Made by a program: the position numbers and the translations under genes. From an uncultured Collinsella sp. (GTDB taxonomy: Bacteria > Actinomycetota > Coriobacteriia > Coriobacteriales > Coriobacteriaceae), in NCBI GenBank assembly GCA_900549195.1, contig URNK01000009.1:1-19640 (forward strand): a stretch of DNA of 19,640 nt. The letters are read 5' to 3'. Shown here one piece after another: positions 7,183-15,586 of the stretch. Positions within the stretch are counted from its first letter, which is position 1, and each line of letters starts with the position of its first letter. The notes below the pieces were generated by a model that was not told the origin of the DNA, made no database searches, and saw nothing but the letters and a program-made list of their open reading frames with translations.

Positions 7183-7387
7183 TCATTGGGTACTCATTGG
7201 GGACAGACTTAAATGGCTGAAACCACTCATTGGGGACGGACTTAAATGAGTGCCTCGCCACCTGGCAGCTAGGGACGTTCCTTTCCTGCCGGCAGTTGGG
7301 GACAGTCCTTGCCAGCACGGCCGACGAGCCAGCAAGTCAGCAAAGACTGTCCCCGACGACTAGTCGTTTAAGAGCGTCCCCAATGAC
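7183..7387. repeat. Cluster of REP-like hairpins with a conserved 13-nt loop
   Basis: This fills most of the 301-base gap between the DUF362 start and the next stop codon; no gene is seen in it. At least five complete or degenerate units share a 13-nt loop of the form GGGGAC-(G/A)-N5-(A/T). Copies: 7195-7215 (CATT/AATG stem); 7224-7252 (CACTCATT/AATGAGTG, perfect 8 bp); 7264-7290 (GGCAG/CTGCC); a degenerate copy at about 7291-7313; a reversed one at about 7336-7360; and reversed 7363-7387 (GTCGTT/AATGAC). A truncated copy starts at 7183. Stems differ between copies while the loop is kept. Confidence 0.7.
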
Positions 7388-7397
7388 CAATAAGGGA

Positions 7398-10064
7398 CTA
7401 CTCCTGCACCTTGAGGGCCTCGGCCAGGCTCACGCGCTTGATGGAGCGCGTGTGCAGCAGCGCCACGACCAGGTAGGTCACAAAGCCGATTCCTGTGCAC
7501 GCAGCCATGGACCAAGCGGGCACATAGATCTCGATATTGCCGTTGTAGGCGAGCAGCATCGAGCGGAAGATGGCCGTGAGCGAGCCAATAATGACCGGCA
7601 GGCTCAGCACGAGCGACGCCGCCACGCACAGCGTGATCGAGCGGATGTACAGATGCGAGATCTCGCTATCGCGATAGCCAAAGACTTTCATGTAGCTGAT
7701 CGAACGGGCGCTGTGGTCGATCACAGCCTTGGTCAGCAGGTACATAAACAGCAAGAAGATGAACACCGCAAGCCCAACCATCATTCCGATCATTTTGCTC
7801 ATCATGCCGATGAATTGGTCGCCCACGGCGCGCATGTCGTCGGGCGTGGTGTCGCCGGCAAAGTAACGAGCATCGAGGTCGAGCTTCTCGTCGCTCACAT
7901 AGCCGTTAAAGTAGGCCGCATCGTTGTCAAACAGCTCGTTAAAGTCTTCGATACTCATATAGACATTCATATCCGACTTAGAGCCCCAAACGCAGTCCTT
8001 GCCCACGTACTCAAAGGAATAATTCTTGCCCTCGTACTTGTCGCTGAGGGTGACCTTCTGACCCTCGCTCCAGCCAAACTTGTCGAGCAAGCCACCGCCA
8101 AAGACGACGCGTCCGTCGCCGACGTCCAGCCCTTTCCAGTAGCGCGAATCGGGCGAGATGCCGTAGATGGAAATCGTCTCCTCGCCATTTCCGTCGCCGC
8201 GGTCGTATTGCAGCTGGTAGACGGCGTATTTCTCGGCCTGTGCGATTGCGCCCGCGCCGTTATCGGTCGTATTGACCGGGTGGATATCGTCGTTGTCAGT
8301 GTCGATCTTAGAGGCCTTGTCGATCAGGTCGATAGCCTCATCGTGGTCGCAGCCGAGAGCATCGGCAAGGTCATCGAGGCGCGCATAAAGCGCATCCTTC
8401 TTGTCCTGGACCTTGGCGAGCGCGTCCTGCGCCGCGGCCAGGCTCTCGGCAGACGGGGATGCGGTCGCGGCATCGGCTGCCGCCTGCGCCGCATCGGCCG
8501 CGTCGTCGAGCTCGTCATCGGCATCTTGGGCGGCAGAAAGCAGCGCGCCGTCAACCGACTGCAAGCACTCGAGTGCCGACCACTGCTCGCGCTCCTCGGC
8601 AGTGCCCTCGAGCTCCAGCGGAGCCTTGAGCGTGTACTGGTGCTCGGCGACCAGGCTCGTCTCGAGGTTGTCCGCGTAGTGCGTCATCGTGGGCAGAATC
8701 GCCAGGCCAAAGAGCAGCAGCAGCGAGGCAAACGCAATGCCCACGAAGAGCGTGGCGAAGTTGCCCAGGTTGCGCAGGAAGATACGCAGGCGGAAGCGCG
8801 AGACAAAGCCCATGCGCTCCGGCAGCTGCAGGCCGCGCTTGGTGCCAGACTTGCCGCTCGCCTCGTGGCGAAGAAACTGCAACGGCGTCTTGCCCATCTT
8901 GCGAAGCAGACCCACCAGCGTGATGAGGATGAGCGCAGCGGCGGGAACCACGGCGCACTTCACAAAGATCTCCCAGCTCCAGTACACCTGGAAGGGCGGC
9001 AGGCTGTACGAGCCGTAATAGAGGCTGCGCATGGGCTCGGTAAAGAACACGACGCCGAGCGCAGTGCCCAAAAGCGCCGCGACCACGCCCACGATGGCGG
9101 GAAGCGCAAGGTAGTGCAGCACGATCTCGCGTCGACGATAGCCGCTGGCGAGCAGCGTGCCGATGATGGCGCTCTCCTCCTCGATGGTGGCGTCGGTAAG
9201 GACCACAAAGACGAACGCCATGATCACGATGATGATGTCGAGCAGCGTCATCCACATCATGGAGTCGCCGTCTACGTCGTCGCGCGCGTAGCCAATGCCC
9301 TGGTTGGAATCGGCGTCGATGAGGTCATCCACGCGTGCATCGGCATCGGTGAGCGCCTCCACCATATCCTGCTCCGCATCGACGCGATCCGCGGTGGAGA
9401 GATCGCGATCGGTAAAGGTAAAGGAGTAGGTGTAGGCAGGCGCGCCGCCGGCGTCCTTAAGCGCGGCAAAGCCGGCGTCGGTGACCACGGCCACACCGTA
9501 CGTGATGGTGTTCACCGTAAAGTCCGAATTGTTGAGGAACAGCGCCTGGCTATCGGGCTGGGTCATGATGCCGCAGATGGTGTAGGTGCGACCCTCGAGC
9601 TCGACTTTATCGCCCACGGACAGGTTGTTATTGGTGGCGAAGACACGGTCGATTGCCACCTCATCGTCCGCCTTAGGCTGCCTGCCTTCGCAGTAGGACG
9701 CGATATCGACCTTGGTGCGGTGCGCATAGGTGCGCAGCGTGCGCTTGGTGCCGTCGTCGCCGGACACCTTTTTGATGATGGCGTCGATGGAGAAATTCTT
9801 GTAGAGCGTGACGCCGCCGACGTCGCCGGCTGCATCCTCGGCGGCCTTGAGTTGATCGTCGGTAGCCTCGAAGGAGGTGGTCACGCGGCCGTCCTCAATC
9901 GCGTACGCATCGCGCATGTCATCGATAAGGCAGCCGATGGAATGCGCTGCGAGCAAAAATCCCGAGGTGAGAGCGGTGCTTCCGCACATAAGCAAAAAGA
10001 TGCCCAGGTATTTGCCGATATTGCGGCGCAGCTCGCGCGGGAGACGTTTTGCGAGAGGTGTCAT
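7398..10064 (-). CDS. Large FtsX/MacB-type ABC transporter permease
   Basis: 888 residues. One N-terminal helix (YLGIFLLMCGSTALTSGFLL) is followed by a large extracytoplasmic domain to about residue 260. Then comes a first three-helix FtsX domain (about 265-390, with DIIIVIMAFVFVVLTDATIEEESAIIGTLLASGYRRREI). A further helix near 430 and a second extracytoplasmic domain follow; the latter contains an Ala/Asp-rich coiled coil (bp about 8330-8560). A second FtsX domain (about 735-880) ends the protein. The ATPase is encoded immediately upstream. I prefer the ATG at 10064 over the in-frame TTG at 10079, which would overlap the ATPase gene. Relatives export peptides, antibiotics or lipids or drive envelope remodelling; the substrate is unknown. 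The gene ends 10 bases from a REP-like hairpin. Confidence 0.88.
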   Translation of the reverse strand: MTPLAKRLPRELRRNIGKYLGIFLLMCGSTALTSGFLLAAHSIGCLIDDMRDAYAIEDGRVTTSFEATDDQLKAAEDAAGDVGGVTLYKNFSIDAIIKKVSGDDGTKRTLRTYAHRTKVDIASYCEGRQPKADDEVAIDRVFATNNNLSVGDKVELEGRTYTICGIMTQPDSQALFLNNSDFTVNTITYGVAVVTDAGFAALKDAGGAPAYTYSFTFTDRDLSTADRVDAEQDMVEALTDADARVDDLIDADSNQGIGYARDDVDGDSMMWMTLLDIIIVIMAFVFVVLTDATIEEESAIIGTLLASGYRRREIVLHYLALPAIVGVVAALLGTALGVVFFTEPMRSLYYGSYSLPPFQVYWSWEIFVKCAVVPAAALILITLVGLLRKMGKTPLQFLRHEASGKSGTKRGLQLPERMGFVSRFRLRIFLRNLGNFATLFVGIAFASLLLLFGLAILPTMTHYADNLETSLVAEHQYTLKAPLELEGTAEEREQWSALECLQSVDGALLSAAQDADDELDDAADAAQAAADAATASPSAESLAAAQDALAKVQDKKDALYARLDDLADALGCDHDEAIDLIDKASKIDTDNDDIHPVNTTDNGAGAIAQAEKYAVYQLQYDRGDGNGEETISIYGISPDSRYWKGLDVGDGRVVFGGGLLDKFGWSEGQKVTLSDKYEGKNYSFEYVGKDCVWGSKSDMNVYMSIEDFNELFDNDAAYFNGYVSDEKLDLDARYFAGDTTPDDMRAVGDQFIGMMSKMIGMMVGLAVFIFLLFMYLLTKAVIDHSARSISYMKVFGYRDSEISHLYIRSITLCVAASLVLSLPVIIGSLTAIFRSMLLAYNGNIEIYVPAWSMAACTGIGFVTYLVVALLHTRSIKRVSLAEALKVQE

Positions 10065-10072
10065 GGCGCCGC

Positions 10073-10786
10073 CTACCAATCGAGCTCGGCGGCCGCAACG
10101 GGCGACTCGTTGAGCTCATCCTCGACGATGTGCCCGTCGCGCAGGCGCAGCACGCGATTGGCCATGTGCGCGATGGCGGCATTGTGGGTGACAATGATGA
10201 TGGTGCAGCCGTAGGTGCGGTTGACATCCTCCATGAGCTGCAGGATTTCCTTGGACGTCTTGTAGTCAAGCGCGCCGGTGGGCTCGTCGCACAGCAGCAG
10301 GCCCGGGTTTTTGACGAGCGCACGGCCGATGGCACAGCGCTGCTGCTGGCCGCCCGAGACCTGGCGCGGGAACTTGTTGCGGTGCTCGTAGAGGCCCAGC
10401 GAACGCAGCAGGTCGTCGACATTGAGCGGGTTTTTGGACAGGTGCGCCGTGACCTCGATGTTCTCCTTGATGGTGAGATCGGGCACCAGGTTGTAGAACT
10501 GGAAGACAAAACCCAGCTCACGGCGGCGATACTCGCCCAGGTCGGTAGGCTTGAGCACCGTGAGGTCGCAGCCGTCCACCATGATGGAGCCGCCGTCGGC
10601 ATCCTCCAGGCCGCCGATCAGGTTAAGAAACGTCGACTTGCCCGAACCCGAAGGCCCCAGCATGACGCAGATCTCTCCGCGGTTGATGGACGTGTCGATG
10701 CCGTCGAGCACCGTCAGGCGTGCATCTCCATCGCCGTAGTGCTTCTTGAGCCCCTTGACCTGGACGTAGGCTTGCTTCGTCGCCAT
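10073..10786 (-). CDS. ABC transporter ATP-binding protein (MacB/LolD-like)
   Basis: 237 residues from MATKQAYVQV. All ABC ATPase motifs are intact: Walker A GPSGSGKS (44-51), Q-loop Gln96, signature VSGGQ (143-147), Walker B LLLCDEPTGALD (from 163) and the H-loop in IIIVTHN. VSGGQQQRCAIGRAL and the overall length are typical of the LolD/MacB/FtsE group that pairs with FtsX-type permeases. The start at 10786 has GGGGGAT six bases upstream; the ATG at 10798 lacks a good ribosome site and would overlap it. The stop is eight bases from the permease ATG, so the two form an operon and should assemble as one exporter at the cytoplasmic membrane. Confidence 0.93.
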   Translation of the reverse strand: MATKQAYVQVKGLKKHYGDGDARLTVLDGIDTSINRGEICVMLGPSGSGKSTFLNLIGGLEDADGGSIMVDGCDLTVLKPTDLGEYRRRELGFVFQFYNLVPDLTIKENIEVTAHLSKNPLNVDDLLRSLGLYEHRNKFPRQVSGGQQQRCAIGRALVKNPGLLLCDEPTGALDYKTSKEILQLMEDVNRTYGCTIIIVTHNAAIAHMANRVLRLRDGHIVEDELNESPVAAAELDW

Positions 10787-10882
10787 GCTATCCCCCATTG
10801 TTAGCCTATTGCTACTTTATGAGCGTAATAGTAAACCATGGCGAACTATTTTGGAGCGAGGCTCGGGATTTATTTCAGACTG

Positions 10883-10906
10883 GTCATTGGGGACGCTCTA
10901 AATGAC
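10883..10906 (+). repeat. REP-like hairpin between the two ABC transporter operons
   Basis: GTCATT (10883-10888) and AATGAC (10901-10906) form a perfect 6-bp stem around GGGGACGCTCTA. The surrounding 28-30 bases are almost identical, in inverted orientation, to the unit at 7363-7387. It starts seven bases beyond the stop codon of the ABC-2 permease gene. Confidence 0.7.
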
Positions 10907-10913
10907 TAGGTGG

Positions 10914-12119
10914 CTAGGCGCGGGATTTGGCGCGTGCGTGGGCCAGACCTACGGCGGCAATGGCGGCGGCGAAGAGCACCGTGACGCCCAGATCGCAGGC
11001 GATGTCGCTCAGCACGGCAGACGTCAGATCCGAGGCAAGTGCCTTGCTGATCGCATCGTTCACCCAATATGTCGGCACAAAGTGCGCCACGGTCTGCACG
11101 GCCGAGCCCATGAGCGACAGCGGCATCCAAGCGCCGCCCAAAAACGTCATGAGCATGCCGAGCAGGTTGCCCACACCGTTGAGCAGCTCCTCACGCGCAC
11201 CCAGGCTCGAAAGGGCAAAGCCAACGGCCAGCGGCGTGCACGCCAGGGCAAACGTCGCTGCCAGCGCCAGGCACACACGGCCCACGCCGACCTCGGCGAC
11301 CGCGCCGGCAAAGCCCACAACGCCCATCATGCTCGACACAAACCAGATGCAGACGGTGAGCACGGCGGCGGCCGCAAACACAGCAAGCGAGCGCTGGCGC
11401 TCGGAGACCGGGCCGGCCTCCATGCGGCGCACACGCTCGGGCTCGTTCATGCCCGAGAACACTAGTCCCACCGACACGATGACCGACGAGATGATCGCGT
11501 ACGCGCCAAAGTTGAAATACGACTCGAGCGTGGCGGCAGCCGTCGAGTCGACCTTGACCTGCTCGATCTGGACCTCCGCGCGCTTTGCAGCGGCATGCTC
11601 GGCGGCCTTGGCAACATCGCCGTTAGAAGCAGCGGGCTCAAGCGCCGCCGCAGCGCCCGCGAGCGAGATCCAGCGCGAGGCCTCGGCAGACGAAAGCGCC
11701 GCCGCCATGGTGCCGGAACCGTAGGTCACGTCGAGCTTGGGCAGGGCCTCCCTCGCGCGGGCAGCCGCGACCAGGTCGTCCTCGAACCCCTCCGGGATAA
11801 AGAACACGCAGTCGGCGCTGCCCTTGGCACTATTGCTCTTGGAGAGCGCGTCCGCGAGGTCGTAGGTGTCGTCGCCGACGCCCGTGACCAGCTCAAAGCG
11901 CGAACCCAGATGTTTGGTAAGCGCACGCGAAAGATCGCTGTCGTCGCGATCGATCACGATCACGTTGGTGTCGTAGGGCTTGTACTCGGTGAGCTGCGAC
12001 GAGTTCCAGCTCACCGATGCCGCGATGAATACGCCCATGAGCGAAATGAACACCGTGTAGATAAGCAGATAGAGCGGGTGTGCGAGCGCCATGCGAAGCG
12101 CGGTCTTAAAGGTGCTCAT
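10914..12119 (-). CDS. ABC-2 type permease (second of a pair, LnrN-like)
   Basis: 401 residues from MSTFKTALRM, with AGGAG at good spacing. One helix at about residues 15-38 (PLYLLIYTVFISLMGVFIAA) is followed by an extracytoplasmic domain to about residue 205 and a cluster of five or six helices (YAIISSVIVSVGLVFSG; AAAAVLTVCIWFVSSMMGVVG; VCLALAATFALACTPLAVG; LLGMLMTFLGGAWMPLS; VLFAAAIAAVGLAHA). This is the ABC2_membrane_3 layout. The ATG lies inside the end of the preceding permease gene (14-base overlap), so the two are translationally coupled and probably form a heterodimeric channel. A TTG at 12134 is in frame but lies over the ribosome site. It ends next to a REP-like hairpin. Confidence 0.88.
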   Translation of the reverse strand: MSTFKTALRMALAHPLYLLIYTVFISLMGVFIAASVSWNSSQLTEYKPYDTNVIVIDRDDSDLSRALTKHLGSRFELVTGVGDDTYDLADALSKSNSAKGSADCVFFIPEGFEDDLVAAARAREALPKLDVTYGSGTMAAALSSAEASRWISLAGAAAALEPAASNGDVAKAAEHAAAKRAEVQIEQVKVDSTAAATLESYFNFGAYAIISSVIVSVGLVFSGMNEPERVRRMEAGPVSERQRSLAVFAAAAVLTVCIWFVSSMMGVVGFAGAVAEVGVGRVCLALAATFALACTPLAVGFALSSLGAREELLNGVGNLLGMLMTFLGGAWMPLSLMGSAVQTVAHFVPTYWVNDAISKALASDLTSAVLSDIACDLGVTVLFAAAIAAVGLAHARAKSRA

Positions 12120-13293
12120 AGCGGCTCCTTCCAAAGATCAGCGTAGCGGCGGCGACAAACACCAGCGTCATGAGGACCAGCGCGCCGGCGCGAACGACAA
12201 AGGGGCCCAAGTCCTCAAAGAAATACAGGCGGTTGAACATGTCGCAGACAAGCTTGACGGGGTTGAGCCAACACTCGGCCGGGCAGGCGCGGGCGACGTC
12301 GTCGGCAAGCGCCATCGCCGGCTCGCCGTAGAGGCCGGCGAACAGGGCGCACGTGGTGGCAAAGCCCGTGAGGATGCCCGACTTGGACGCCTTGCCGCCC
12401 TTAACGGGAAGCGTGCCCACAAAGAGCCCCAAGCCCGTGGCGGCAAGCGCGGAAGCGGCGGCGCCCACCAAACACAGCCCCTCGCGCCCGCCAAAGTCGA
12501 CGCCCACGACTAGGCGCACGTAGCCGATCGCGATCACCATCGAAGCAAAGGAGACCAGCCACGAGCCGACAAAAATGCCGGCCAGCGACGCCGTCTTGGA
12601 AAGGCCGCCCACGCAGCGGCGCGCGCCAAGGCCCGACAGATTGGGCTGCAGGTCGACAACGCTCAAGGCGGCAAACTCGGCAGACATCATCGCGACCAGG
12701 CCAAAAAGCGCGTAATAGTAGATGACCGTGCCGTCGGGCGTGGTGCGCGTAAGGCTCACGCGACGGGTGCCGCCCTCGAGCGACAGGGCGCGCGCAACCG
12801 CCTCGGGGTCGGCGAGTGCCGCCGGGTTGTCCTGGGCAATCTGGGACATGAGCTCGGCATTTTGTGTATACGAGCTTGCCACCGTCTCCAGGATGCTGCG
12901 ATCGGTGAGCACCGATGATGCGCGCGAGCTGTCGTAGCTCGATAGCAGTGTGAGCTTGGGTGCGCCCGCGTCGTCGACCGTATAGATGCCCGCGACCTCG
13001 CCGGCCTTAAGCACACGGTTCGCATCGGCTGCGTCGTCGCACTCGTGGATCTCGAGCAGCTGATTGTCGCTCTCCTTGGCAAGCGACGTCGCCACGTCCT
13101 TAAAGGTCGAGGCGTCCCAGGCCTCGTCCGCTATGACGGCAACCGGTACCGGGTCGACCGTGCCGTCAGAGCTCAGATTCGCAAACATAAACATGAACAT
13201 CGTGGAAAGTGCGATGGGAAAGAGAGCGCCCCAGACCCACGTGCTCGGCCGGCGCAGCAGCGTCTTGACCGTAGTGATGATGGTGTTGAACAT
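12106..13293 (-). CDS. ABC-2 type permease (first of a pair, LnrM-like)
   Basis: 395 residues. An N-terminal helix (WVWGALFPIALSTMFMFMFA, about 20-39) leads into an extracytoplasmic domain to about residue 210. Five C-terminal helices follow (YYYALFGLVAMMSAEFAAL; IFVGSWLVSFASMVIAIGYV; CLVGAAASALAATGLGLFVG; FATTCALFAGLYG; LVLMTLVFVAAATLIFG). The topology and length match the other permease and the ABC-2 family used for drug or lipid export. It starts nine bases after the ATPase stop with GGGGGC as ribosome site and overlaps the next gene by 14 bases. With the ATPase and the second permease it forms a three-gene exporter operon. Confidence 0.88.
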   Translation of the reverse strand: MFNTIITTVKTLLRRPSTWVWGALFPIALSTMFMFMFANLSSDGTVDPVPVAVIADEAWDASTFKDVATSLAKESDNQLLEIHECDDAADANRVLKAGEVAGIYTVDDAGAPKLTLLSSYDSSRASSVLTDRSILETVASSYTQNAELMSQIAQDNPAALADPEAVARALSLEGGTRRVSLTRTTPDGTVIYYYALFGLVAMMSAEFAALSVVDLQPNLSGLGARRCVGGLSKTASLAGIFVGSWLVSFASMVIAIGYVRLVVGVDFGGREGLCLVGAAASALAATGLGLFVGTLPVKGGKASKSGILTGFATTCALFAGLYGEPAMALADDVARACPAECWLNPVKLVCDMFNRLYFFEDLGPFVVRAGALVLMTLVFVAAATLIFGRSRYEHL

Positions 13294-13302
13294 GACTGCC
13301 CC

Positions 13303-14241
13303 CTAGTCGCGCAGCTCGCGGCCGGTGATCTCGAGGAACACGTCGTTGAGGGTCGGCGGCTCGCTCCACACGCGGCCGAGCGCCACATCGGCGGCGCGCA
13401 GCGTGTCGAGGATGTCGACCAAATTGTGCGGGCTCGCTTCGCAGGTGCAGACGAGCTCGCCGCCGGACAGCTCAACCGAAAGCACGTGCTCGAGGGCGCG
13501 CAGCCGCTCGACCGTGGCGGTCTCGACGGCGCCGACCTCGACAGTCACGCGCTCGCCCATTTGAATCATGCGTTTGAGCTCGTCATTGGTGCCCTGCGCC
13601 AGCACACGTCCGCCGTCCATGATCATGATGCGGCTGCAAATCTGCTCGACTTCCTCCATGTAATGGCTGGTATACACCACCGTGGCGCCCTCGTCGCGCA
13701 AGCGGCAGATGCCCTCCAGGATGGCGTTGCGGCTCTGCGGGTCGACCGCCACCGTGGGCTCGTCAAAGAAGATGAGCTCGGGCTTGTGCGCGATACCGCA
13801 GGCGATGTTGAGGCGACGCGCCAGGCCGCCCGAGAGCTTGCCGGGGCGAAACTTGGTAAAGTCGCCCAGCCCGACAAAGTCGATCGCCTCGTCCACCAGC
13901 GCGCGGCGGCGCTTGCGGTCGTTGACGTAAAGGCTGCAGAAATAGTCGATGTTCTCGCGCACCGTAAGCTCGTCAAACACCGCCACCTGCTGCGGCACCA
14001 CACCGATGCGGCGCTTGAGGTCGTAGCGGGCGGGCGTCATGGGCTCGCCGAACAGCTCGATGGTGCCTTTGCCGTAGGCGAGCAGCTGCAGAATGCAGTT
14101 GATGGACGTGGTCTTGCCCGAGCCGTTGGGGCCCAGCAGGCCAAAGATCTCGCCGGGGGCGATGCTGAGGTTAAAGTGGTCAAGCGCGATAAGGTCGTCG
14201 TAGCGCTTGACGAGGTTTTCGACGTGGACGATGTCTGTCAT
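13303..14241 (-). CDS. ABC-2 exporter ATP-binding protein (LnrL/DrrA-like)
   Basis: 312 residues from MTDIVHVENLVKRYDD. Walker A GPNGSGKTT (about 37-45), Q-loop in VVPQQVAVF, signature LSGGLARRLNIA, Walker B LIFFDEPTVAVDPQSR and H-loop TSHYMEE are all present. The signature has Leu-Ala where many relatives have Met-Lys or Gln. About 85 further residues form the C-terminal DUF4162-type domain ending PPTLNDVFLEITGREL, typical of drug and bacteriocin exporters (DrrA, LnrL, NatA). An upstream extension to 14307 is in frame but not conserved-looking and lacks a ribosome site. First gene of the exporter operon and divergent from the two-component system, which probably controls it. Confidence 0.93.
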   Translation of the reverse strand: MTDIVHVENLVKRYDDLIALDHFNLSIAPGEIFGLLGPNGSGKTTSINCILQLLAYGKGTIELFGEPMTPARYDLKRRIGVVPQQVAVFDELTVRENIDYFCSLYVNDRKRRRALVDEAIDFVGLGDFTKFRPGKLSGGLARRLNIACGIAHKPELIFFDEPTVAVDPQSRNAILEGICRLRDEGATVVYTSHYMEEVEQICSRIMIMDGGRVLAQGTNDELKRMIQMGERVTVEVGAVETATVERLRALEHVLSVELSGGELVCTCEASPHNLVDILDTLRAADVALGRVWSEPPTLNDVFLEITGRELRD

Positions 14242-14317
14242 GAGGCGGCCCTTCTGTTGATTGCGGCCCGGTACGATTGCATCATCGCAGGAGCGGACGG
14301 CGCGCACCAGTGAGCTT

Positions 14318-14395
14318 TGTCACGAGTGCGGGGGCTCGGTCGCGTGGCCCGCTGACGCGACCGCCCCACCGTGCGGGAGGAATGTCACGGTTGCG
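14318..14395. promoter_or_regulatory. Divergent control region: direct repeats and hairpin
   Basis: Within the 199-base gap between the exporter ATPase and the kinase gene, TGTCACGAGTGCG (14318-14330) recurs as TGTCACGGTTGCG (14383-14395), 11/13 identical and 65 bases apart. Between them, GGTCGCGT (14338-14345) and ACGCGACC (14355-14362) form a perfect 8-bp inverted repeat. These are candidate binding sites for the adjacent response regulator; this is inference from position and symmetry. Confidence 0.4.
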
Positions 14396-14428
14396 CTAGG
14401 CGGCCCCTCCACCACGCGCAGCTTCGCG

Positions 14429-14434
14429 TACAAT
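14429..14434 (+). promoter_or_regulatory. Putative -10 box giving a leaderless kinase mRNA
   Basis: TACAAT (5/6 match) ends six bases before the kinase ATG at 14441. A start site at the usual distance would coincide with the ATG, and no Shine-Dalgarno lies in front of it. A clear -35 is not seen at 16-18 bases. Confidence 0.45.
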
Positions 14435-14440
14435 ACCCGT

Positions 14441-15586
14441 ATGAACAGGCTTTTCGACAAATCGATCGCGCTGGCGTGCTGTATTGCGGCCGCCATGGGT
14501 CTTGCCGTGGACGCTCGTCTGGTTGTGGCGTTTTGCCTTGGCATTATTGCCACCTCGCTGGCCGAGGTCGCACAGGGGAAACGCACCCGACGCGCAAGCG
14601 AGGCAGCGAGCTACGCCTGCATCATCGCGGCTGTCTTCGTGCCGCCGTTTGTGCCGTTTGCGCCTCTCGCCCTCTATGACATCGCGCGACGCGTGCGCCG
14701 CGAGCACGCCTGGGTCGCGTTGGGCATTGGCTCCGTCTTTGCCTTTGCGCTCGTCGCGGACCTTCGCGCCGATGCGCTTACCGCACGAACGCTCCTGCTG
14801 ACCGCCATCCTTTCGGTTGCCGCCACCTTGCTATCGCTACGCACCGCCCAGTTGGAGCGCGAGCAGCGGCGCATGCGCCGCACCCGCGACGAGCTGCAGG
14901 AACGAGCCCTCGCGCTCGAGGCGCGCAACCGCGATCTTGCCGATCGCCAGGACTACGAAGTCGAGCTCGCGACGCTCGCCGAACGCGCCCGCATCGCGCG
15001 CGAGATCCACGATAACGTCGGGCACCAGCTCACGCGCGCCTCACTGCAGGCCGAAGCCCTACGCGTGGTCCACGCCGACGAGCCTGGCGTCGCCGCCGAT
15101 TTCGCCGACGTTAAACGCACGGTTGACGAGGCGCTCCAGCTTGTGCGCGCCAGCGTCCACGCGCTCAACGACAACGCCGTCGACCTTTCCGTGCAGCTCG
15201 AACGCATTGTCGAAGGCACACGCTCGGACGGCGGCCCGCAGATTGAGCTTGAAGTTATGGCCGAACATGCGCCCGCAAACGTCGCCAACTGCTTTGCAGC
15301 GGTCCTGCGCGAAGCGCTCTCCAATACCATACGCCACGCTTGCGCCCAGACCGTCACCGTACGGTGCATGGAGCATCCGTCGTTTTACCAGCTCATTGTT
15401 ACCGACGATGGCGTGGGTGAGGTCCAAGCAAGCGGCCGCGGCACCGCGGAGGGCATGGGGCTCGCCTCCATGCGCGAGCGCATCGAGGCGCTTGGCGGCA
15501 CCTTCACCGCCGGCCCGCGTGCCGGCGCCGGCGGCTGGCGTGTGTTTGCCACCGTTCCCAAACAGCAAGGAGATGAGGGCCGATGA
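14441..15586 (+). CDS. NarL-type sensor histidine kinase (HisKA_3)
   Basis: 381 residues from MNRLFDKSIA. About four to five membrane helices occupy residues 8-132 with almost no extracytoplasmic loop, so the sensor probably reads signals in or at the membrane. A charged coiled coil follows (about 134-185). The HisKA_3 box AREIHDNVGHQLTRASLQ has the phospho-acceptor His190. The HATPase_c domain has the N-box LREALSNTIRHA, G1 VTDDGVGE and G2 EGMGLASMRERI. An in-frame extension to 14261 would cross the intergenic control region and reads as non-conserved sequence, so I reject it. The stop overlaps the regulator ATG by four bases (ATGA). The layout resembles LnrJ/DesK-type kinases that respond to membrane-active compounds or membrane state. 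Confidence 0.92.
   Translation: MNRLFDKSIALACCIAAAMGLAVDARLVVAFCLGIIATSLAEVAQGKRTRRASEAASYACIIAAVFVPPFVPFAPLALYDIARRVRREHAWVALGIGSVFAFALVADLRADALTARTLLLTAILSVAATLLSLRTAQLEREQRRMRRTRDELQERALALEARNRDLADRQDYEVELATLAERARIAREIHDNVGHQLTRASLQAEALRVVHADEPGVAADFADVKRTVDEALQLVRASVHALNDNAVDLSVQLERIVEGTRSDGGPQIELEVMAEHAPANVANCFAAVLREALSNTIRHACAQTVTVRCMEHPSFYQLIVTDDGVGEVQASGRGTAEGMGLASMRERIEALGGTFTAGPRAGAGGWRVFATVPKQQGDEGR

Noticed and set aside
8330..8560. Ala/Asp coiled coil in the MacB-type permease as a separate fused gene
   Set aside because: It sits in frame between the FtsX domains within the extracytoplasmic region. Such helical stalk insertions are common in large MacB-like permeases.
7230..10214. 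994-codon open frame on the plus strand
   Set aside because: It is antisense to the MacB-type permease and crosses the repeat cluster. Low-complexity composition, no motif and no ribosome site.
14261..14440. 60-codon N-terminal extension of the histidine kinase
   Set aside because: It would begin over the divergent control region and reads as non-conserved Cys/Thr/Pro-rich sequence; ATG 14441 gives a normal membrane-sensor start.
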